Positions 60,468 through 64,000 of a DNA stretch of 64,000 nucleotides are shown in pieces (within the stretch, counting starts at the first letter, position 1; the number at the start of each line of letters is the position of its first letter). Source of the DNA: Clostridia bacterium (lineage in GTDB: Bacteria > Bacillota > Clostridia > Christensenellales > Aristaeellaceae); assembly GCA_900769875.1 (NCBI GenBank), contig CAAGII010000083.1:3362-67361 (forward strand). The letters run 5' to 3'. A model generated the notes under the pieces. That model was given only the letters and a program-made list of their open reading frames with translations, did no database searches and was not told where the DNA came from. Both the position numbers and the translations under genes were made by a program.

Positions 60468-61100
60468 ATGAAGAAGATTGTTGCCCTGATCCTGGCTCTG
60501 GCTCTGGTTCTGACCGGCGCCGTCGCTCTGGCTGAGCGTATGCCCGAGTCTCAGCCCTCTACCGGCTGGGTTCCCACCTTCACCGACTGGACTCCCAACT
60601 TCGACGGCACCCACAGGAACGACTGGTGGCAGACCAAGGCTTGCGAGTATGAAGAAGTGACCTATGGCAACACCACCATCAAGGCCTGCCCCGTTTGCGG
60701 CGACTTCAACGGCGAGCATGTGGCTCTGTGCACCAGCCGCGCCCTGAAGATCAACAACATGTACGGCAGCCAGAGCCCCAAGGCCAATGAGTGGGTCCCC
60801 ACTGCCGGCGCTCTGTATCTGGACAACGGCCAGTACATGGTCCGCATCCTGAAGATGCCCGCGGATTCCGATGTGGCTTATGCCGTGACCATCTGCCATG
60901 AGATCAATGGCGTGTCTTACGACGCTGAGGCTACCTTCTCCTATGTGCTGCCCCTGGACGGCACCGGCCTGACCGTGAAGAAGGCCTACTTCGGCTCCGC
61001 TCGCGACATCAAGTGCGAGACCCGCGTCACCAACGACGGCTTCTTCTTCAAGCCCTATGCCCGTGAGAACGCTTTCGGCCTGTTCCTGCTGGTGAAGTAA
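60468..61100 (+). CDS. Array paralogue 1: small secreted protein, unknown family
   Basis: 210 residues. Signal peptide IVALILALALVLTGAVALAE with an ALA cleavage site, so probably released. The mature part opens with TDWTPNFDGTH, then ACEYEEVTYGNTTIKACPVCGDFNG, a CxxC pair with further Cys at LCTS, TICHEI and IKCET. The end is KPYARENAFGLFLLVK, shared by all copies. Short form (no insertion before the NGQYMVRILKMPA block). It looks beta-rich. No known family. AAAGGAGG precedes the ATG; its own promoter and terminator flank it, so it is monocistronic. Confidence 0.85.
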   Translation: MKKIVALILALALVLTGAVALAERMPESQPSTGWVPTFTDWTPNFDGTHRNDWWQTKACEYEEVTYGNTTIKACPVCGDFNGEHVALCTSRALKINNMYGSQSPKANEWVPTAGALYLDNGQYMVRILKMPADSDVAYAVTICHEINGVSYDAEATFSYVLPLDGTGLTVKKAYFGSARDIKCETRVTNDGFFFKPYARENAFGLFLLVK

Positions 61101-61127
61101 TTCTCCTTCAGACAGATGAAAGTCAGG

Positions 61128-61153
61128 GGGTGCGGATTCGTCCGCACCCTTTT
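61128..61153 (+). terminator. Terminator of paralogue 1
   Basis: GGGTGCGGA, TTCG loop, TCCGCACCC, then T4. Stem and loop are identical to those of the next copy. Confidence 0.85.
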
Positions 61154-61227
61154 CTATTACGTTGATCTTCATGCTGACGGAAAATGTAAGAAAAAAATGT
61201 CGAATAACACCCAAAAACCGTTGAATT

Positions 61228-61260
61228 TGTCACACATATGTCCCGATTGTGGGATATAAT
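61228..61260 (+). promoter_or_regulatory. Paralogue 2 promoter with direct-repeat operator
   Basis: TGTCAC (61228-61233), 5 bases, TGTCCC (61239-61244), 10 bases, TATAAT (61255-61260). Confidence 0.8.
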
Positions 61261-61312
61261 GGTAATAGCAGCCAACACCTGCCATACTTATCTCTATAAG
61301 GAGGATCCCCCT

Positions 61313-61942
61313 ATGAAGAAGATCGTTGCCCTGGTTCTTGCTCTGGCGCTGGTTCTGACCGCCGCCGTCGCTCTGGCTGACCGTATGCCCGAATTCCCCG
61401 ATCCCCAGAGCTGGCATGCCACCTATCGTAACTGGACCCCCAACTTCGACGGCACCCATTCCTGCTCCGGCAAGACCGTTGCCTGCGAGTATGAAGAAGT
61501 GACCTATGGCAACACCACCATCAAGGCCTGCCCCGTTTGCGGCGACTTCAATGGCGAGCAGGTTGCTGCCTGCACCAGCAGCGCCCTGAAGATCTGCAAC
61601 ATGTATGGCAGCCAGAGCCCCAAGGCCAATGAGTGGACTCCTGCCGAGGGCAACATTTACTGCGAGAACGGCCAGTACATCGTGCGCATCCTGAAGATGC
61701 CCGAGGATTCCGATGTGGCCTATGCCGTGACCATCTGCCACGAAATCGGCGGCCTGTGCTACGACGCCGAGGCGACCCACTCCTATGTGCTGCCCCTGGA
61801 CGGCACCGGCCTGAGCGTGAAGAAGGCCTACTTCGGCACCGCTCGCGACATCAAGTGCGAGACCAAGGTCACCAACGACGGCTTCTACTTCAAGCCCTAT
61901 GCCCGCGAGAACGCCTTCGGCCTGTTCCTGCTGGTGAAGTAA
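61313..61942 (+). CDS. Array paralogue 2: small secreted protein, unknown family
   Basis: 209 residues, the closest relative of paralogue 1 (long identical stretches such as YEEVTYGNTTIKACPVCGD and YGSQSPKANEW). Signal peptide ends VALAD. One extra Cys in HSCSGKT and one at GLCYDAE distinguish it. Short form, same C-terminal block. AAGGAGGA precedes the ATG. Duplicated terminator and promoter show that the whole transcription unit was copied. Confidence 0.85.
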   Translation: MKKIVALVLALALVLTAAVALADRMPEFPDPQSWHATYRNWTPNFDGTHSCSGKTVACEYEEVTYGNTTIKACPVCGDFNGEQVAACTSSALKICNMYGSQSPKANEWTPAEGNIYCENGQYIVRILKMPEDSDVAYAVTICHEIGGLCYDAEATHSYVLPLDGTGLSVKKAYFGTARDIKCETKVTNDGFYFKPYARENAFGLFLLVK

Positions 61943-61967
61943 TTTTCCTCGGACAGATGAGAATCAG

Positions 61968-61994
61968 GGGTGCGGATTCGTCCGCACCCTTTTT
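61968..61994 (+). terminator. Terminator of paralogue 2
   Basis: Same GGGTGCGGA / TCCGCACCC stem and TTCG loop as paralogue 1, then T5. Confidence 0.85.
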
Positions 61995-62058
61995 GCGTGC
62001 ATGGGCGCAGGACTCCGGCTTGAAAATTCATACGGCGGACATGAAATACCCGCGAATG

Positions 62059-62091
62059 TGTCACGGATGTGTCGCACCTCTGGCTTATCAT
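62059..62091 (+). promoter_or_regulatory. Paralogue 3 promoter with direct-repeat operator
   Basis: TGTCAC (62059-62064), 5 bases, TGTCGC (62070-62075), 10 bases, TATCAT (62086-62091). Confidence 0.75.
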
Positions 62092-62151
62092 GGGTACAGA
62101 CAGGCAAATCATCTCACCTACATCTTTAGATAGAGCAAGGAGGAATCTCTG

Positions 62152-62859
62152 ATGAAACGTTTTGCTGCGCTGATGCTTGTTTTCGCGCTTGTGCTTGGCT
62201 GCACCGCCGCCATGGCTGAGCTGCCCATCACCGCCACAGGACAAAGCGGCGCCTACGCCTGGTACAAGGGCGACTGGACGCCCAACTTCGACGGAACCCA
62301 CAGCCACAGCGGCCGCACGGTGCCCTGCGAGGTGTTCACCGTGACCTATGAGGGCGTGACCATCACCGGCTGCCCCGTCTGCGGCGATATCAACGGCGAG
62401 AAGGTTCCGCTGTGCGAGAGCCGCTACCTGCAGTTCAACCGCCATTACGATGTGGTGAAGGCCGCCAAGGTGGGCATGGACCCCGCCTCCCAGATCTGCG
62501 GCAACTGCGTCGAGACCTATGAGGACGGCTCCGCTGACGGCTGCGGCCGCGACGGCGTGGTGCGCAACTACAAGTACCTCACCAACGGCGAGTACATGGT
62601 GCGCATCATGAAGATGCCTGCGGAATCCCCCATTGCCTACGTTGTGACCACCTGCCACGAAATCGGCGGCGTCTTCTACGAGGCTGAGTGCACCTATTCC
62701 TATATGCTGCCCCTTGATGGCACCGGCATGACCGTGAAGAAGGCTTACTTCGGCTCCGCTCGCGACATCAAGTGCGAGACCAAGGTCACCAATCAGGGCT
62801 TCTACTTCAAGCCCTATGCCCGCGAAAACGCCTTCGGCCTGTTCCTGCTGGTGAAGTAA
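62152..62859 (+). CDS. Array paralogue 3: small exported protein, long form
   Basis: 235 residues. Same opening (DWTPNFDGTHSHSGRTVPCE), CPVCGDINGEKV and C-terminal ARENAFGLFLLVK. It differs by an insertion of about 25 residues before NGEYMVRIMKMPA, containing ICGNC and a Gly/Asp-rich turn. The signal region ends VLGCTAAMAE, which could be an AMA cleavage site or a marginal lipobox (VLGC). AAGGAGGA precedes the ATG. Confidence 0.85.
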   Translation: MKRFAALMLVFALVLGCTAAMAELPITATGQSGAYAWYKGDWTPNFDGTHSHSGRTVPCEVFTVTYEGVTITGCPVCGDINGEKVPLCESRYLQFNRHYDVVKAAKVGMDPASQICGNCVETYEDGSADGCGRDGVVRNYKYLTNGEYMVRIMKMPAESPIAYVVTTCHEIGGVFYEAECTYSYMLPLDGTGMTVKKAYFGSARDIKCETKVTNQGFYFKPYARENAFGLFLLVK

Positions 62860-62873
62860 TCCTTCTCCGATGG

Positions 62874-62901
62874 GGGATGCGGTTCATGCCGCATCCCTTT
62901 T
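62874..62901 (+). terminator. Terminator of paralogue 3
   Basis: GGGATGCGG / CCGCATCCC with a six-base loop, then T4. Confidence 0.8.
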
Positions 62902-62985
62902 GTGATGCAAACAATGGCCAGTCTGATTGCCATGCGGCACAAAAACAGAGGAAAAATCCATGAAATCGCCTGTTTTTCCAGCGAT

Positions 62986-63018
62986 TGTCACTGTGCTGTC
63001 ATGATATAGGACTATAAT
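62986..63018 (+). promoter_or_regulatory. Paralogue 4 promoter with direct-repeat operator
   Basis: TGTCAC (62986-62991), 5 bases, TGTCAT (62997-63002), 10 bases, TATAAT (63013-63018). Confidence 0.75.
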
Positions 63019-63064
63019 AGACGCGTGCAGATCAAACTGCAAAGGAAAAGGAGGATCCCCCCAA

Positions 63065-63769
63065 ATGAAAAAGCTTGTTGCACTTTTGCTTGCTCTGACT
63101 GTGGTGCTTAGCTGCACTGCCGCGTTTGCCGCTCTGCCCATCGTGAAGGTTGATGAAGTGAAGGCTCCCTGGGCATGGTATAAGGGTGACTGGACCCCCA
63201 ACTTTGACGGCACCCACTCCAACAGCGGCAAGACCGTTGCCTGCGAATATCAGGAAGCCACCTATGGCAACACCACCATCAAGGCCTGCCCCGTTTGCGG
63301 CGATATCAACGGCGAAAAGGTTGAGCTGTGCACCAGCCGCTACCTGAAGGTCAACCGCCTGTACGACGCGGTGGCCGCTGCCAAGTGCGGCATGGATCCC
63401 GCCTCCCAGATTCTGGGCTCCGGCAGCCTCATCGGCATCAACGGCGACGGCTCTTTTGACGCGACCGATGGCAACACCTATGCGTATCTGACCAACGGCC
63501 AGTACATGGTGCGTATCCTGCGCATGCCCGCCGAGTCCGACGTGGCCTATGTGCTGACCACCTGCCACGAGATCGCTGGCGTGGCCTACGAGGCTGAGTG
63601 CCTGTACTCCTACATGCTGCCCATCGACGGCACCGGCCTGACCGTGAAGAAGGCCTACTTCGGCTCCACTCGCGACATCAATTGCGAGACCAAGGTCACC
63701 GGCGACGGCTTCTACTTCAAGCCCACCAACCGCACCAACGCTTTCGGCGTGTTCCTGCTGGTGAAGTAA
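63065..63769 (+). CDS. Array paralogue 4: small exported protein, long form
   Basis: 234 residues, closest to paralogue 3 by the shared insertion (YDAVAAAKCGMDPASQILG), which lacks the ICGNC Cys pair. Signal region ends VLSCTAAFAA, again a possible lipobox. The core Cys set (ACEY, CPVCGD, LCTS, TTCHEI) is kept. The end is NRTNAFGVFLLVK. AAGGAGGA precedes the ATG. Confidence 0.85.
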   Translation: MKKLVALLLALTVVLSCTAAFAALPIVKVDEVKAPWAWYKGDWTPNFDGTHSNSGKTVACEYQEATYGNTTIKACPVCGDINGEKVELCTSRYLKVNRLYDAVAAAKCGMDPASQILGSGSLIGINGDGSFDATDGNTYAYLTNGQYMVRILRMPAESDVAYVLTTCHEIAGVAYEAECLYSYMLPIDGTGLTVKKAYFGSTRDINCETKVTGDGFYFKPTNRTNAFGVFLLVK

Positions 63770-63783
63770 TCCGTACCAATCAT

Positions 63784-63817
63784 TCCGGATGCATGACGAT
63801 ATGCATCCGGATTTTTT
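63784..63817 (+). terminator. Terminator of paralogue 4
   Basis: TCCGGATGCAT / ATGCATCCGGA with a six-base loop, then T6. Confidence 0.85.
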
Positions 63818-63857
63818 GAAATATTTCACAGAATTGAAAGCAAAACCGGGGCTGATT

Positions 63858-63890
63858 TGTCACGCATGTGTCCCAGTACAGGTATATAAT
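63858..63890 (+). promoter_or_regulatory. Paralogue 5 promoter with direct-repeat operator
   Basis: TGTCAC (63858-63863), 5 bases, TGTCCC (63869-63874), 10 bases, TATAAT (63885-63890). Confidence 0.8.
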
Positions 63891-63931
63891 GGTACCAGTA
63901 CTATCCTATTTGGATGAAGGAGGTTATTCCC

Positions 63932-64000
63932 ATGAAAAAGCTTGTTGCTCTCCTGCTGGCTCTCACTGTCGTGATGAGCTGCGCTGCTGTCTTCGCTGAA
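63932..64000 (+). CDS. Array paralogue 5 (3' truncated by window end)
   Basis: Only 23 codons are present, MKKLVALLLALTVVMSCAAVFAE, of which the first 15 nearly equal those of paralogue 4; the rest of the gene is beyond the window. AAGGAGG precedes the ATG and the operator-promoter lies upstream. The array therefore continues. Confidence 0.75.
   Translation, partial: MKKLVALLLALTVVMSCAAVFAE

Noticed and set aside
60468..64000. Reading the paralogue array as one operon
   Set aside because: Each copy has its own -10, operator and strong terminator, so separate transcription units fit better.

Overview
The window looks like the chromosome of a high-GC, Gram-positive anaerobe of the Clostridia, possibly a Christensenellales-type gut or rumen bacterium. 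The class assignment rests on RNase Y, ECF-type sigma/anti-sigma pairs, DUF5665, DUF951, DUF815, DUF6273 and many peptidoglycan-binding, SH3 and phosphodiester-glycosidase secreted proteins, with strong GGAGG ribosome sites. The order-level guess is inference only. Coding density is high and many genes overlap by 4 to 20 bases. Three tRNA genes are present (Pro-GGG, Ser-GCT, Ser-TGA). There is no rRNA, CRISPR array or complete transposase gene.

Layout. 1-2.9 kb: end of a secreted PG-binding/Ig-like protein, a lipoprotein and a phosphodiester glycosidase. 3.0-6.7 kb: Orn/Lys/Arg-decarboxylase-like protein, a HAD-phosphatase/thymidylate-kinase fusion, and mnmA. 6.8-11.7 kb: rny, rimO, pgsA and an rmlD-like reductase. 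11.7-12.0 kb: an AT-rich stretch next to a dense DnaA-box cluster. 12.1-14.5 kb: amidase, rluD, lspA, DUF5665. 14.6-19.2 kb: tRNA-Pro, ABC exporter, a GNAT/ManA fusion, a P-loop kinase-like protein and a Nudix protein. 19.3-23.2 kb: two sigma/membrane-partner modules side by side; the second is AT-richer and bracketed by repeats with IS-like ends. 23.2-33.4 kb: mostly minus-strand envelope genes (membrane proteins, CvpA, L,D-transpeptidase, HD protein, GH51 arabinofuranosidase, CPBP protease). 33.6-44.1 kb: two tRNA-Ser genes, RpiB-like isomerase, secreted proteins, esterase, RpiR regulator, HI0933 flavoprotein, DEDDh exonuclease. 44.2-46.0 kb: ftsH. 46.2-58.8 kb: a complete branched-chain amino-acid operon (ilvBNCD-leuACDB-DUF815-ilvA) behind a consensus promoter, a Leu-rich leader ORF and an attenuator-like terminator, followed by a convergent ridA. 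59.4 kb to the end: an atypical response regulator with a SARP/BTAD-like DNA-binding domain, divergent from a tandem array of at least five small secreted paralogues that runs off the window.

The most unusual finding is this last region. All five paralogue promoters and the regulator's own promoter share one exact geometry: TGTCAC, 5 bases, a second TGTC(N)(C/T), 10 bases, then a TATAAT-type -10, with no normal -35. An 11-bp-period direct repeat in the -35 zone is the kind of site SARP-family activators use. The neighbouring regulator carries Glu at the phospho-acceptor position, as if permanently switched on. I infer a self-contained regulon: one regulator, autoregulated, driving an expanding family of Cys-containing exported proteins of unknown function.
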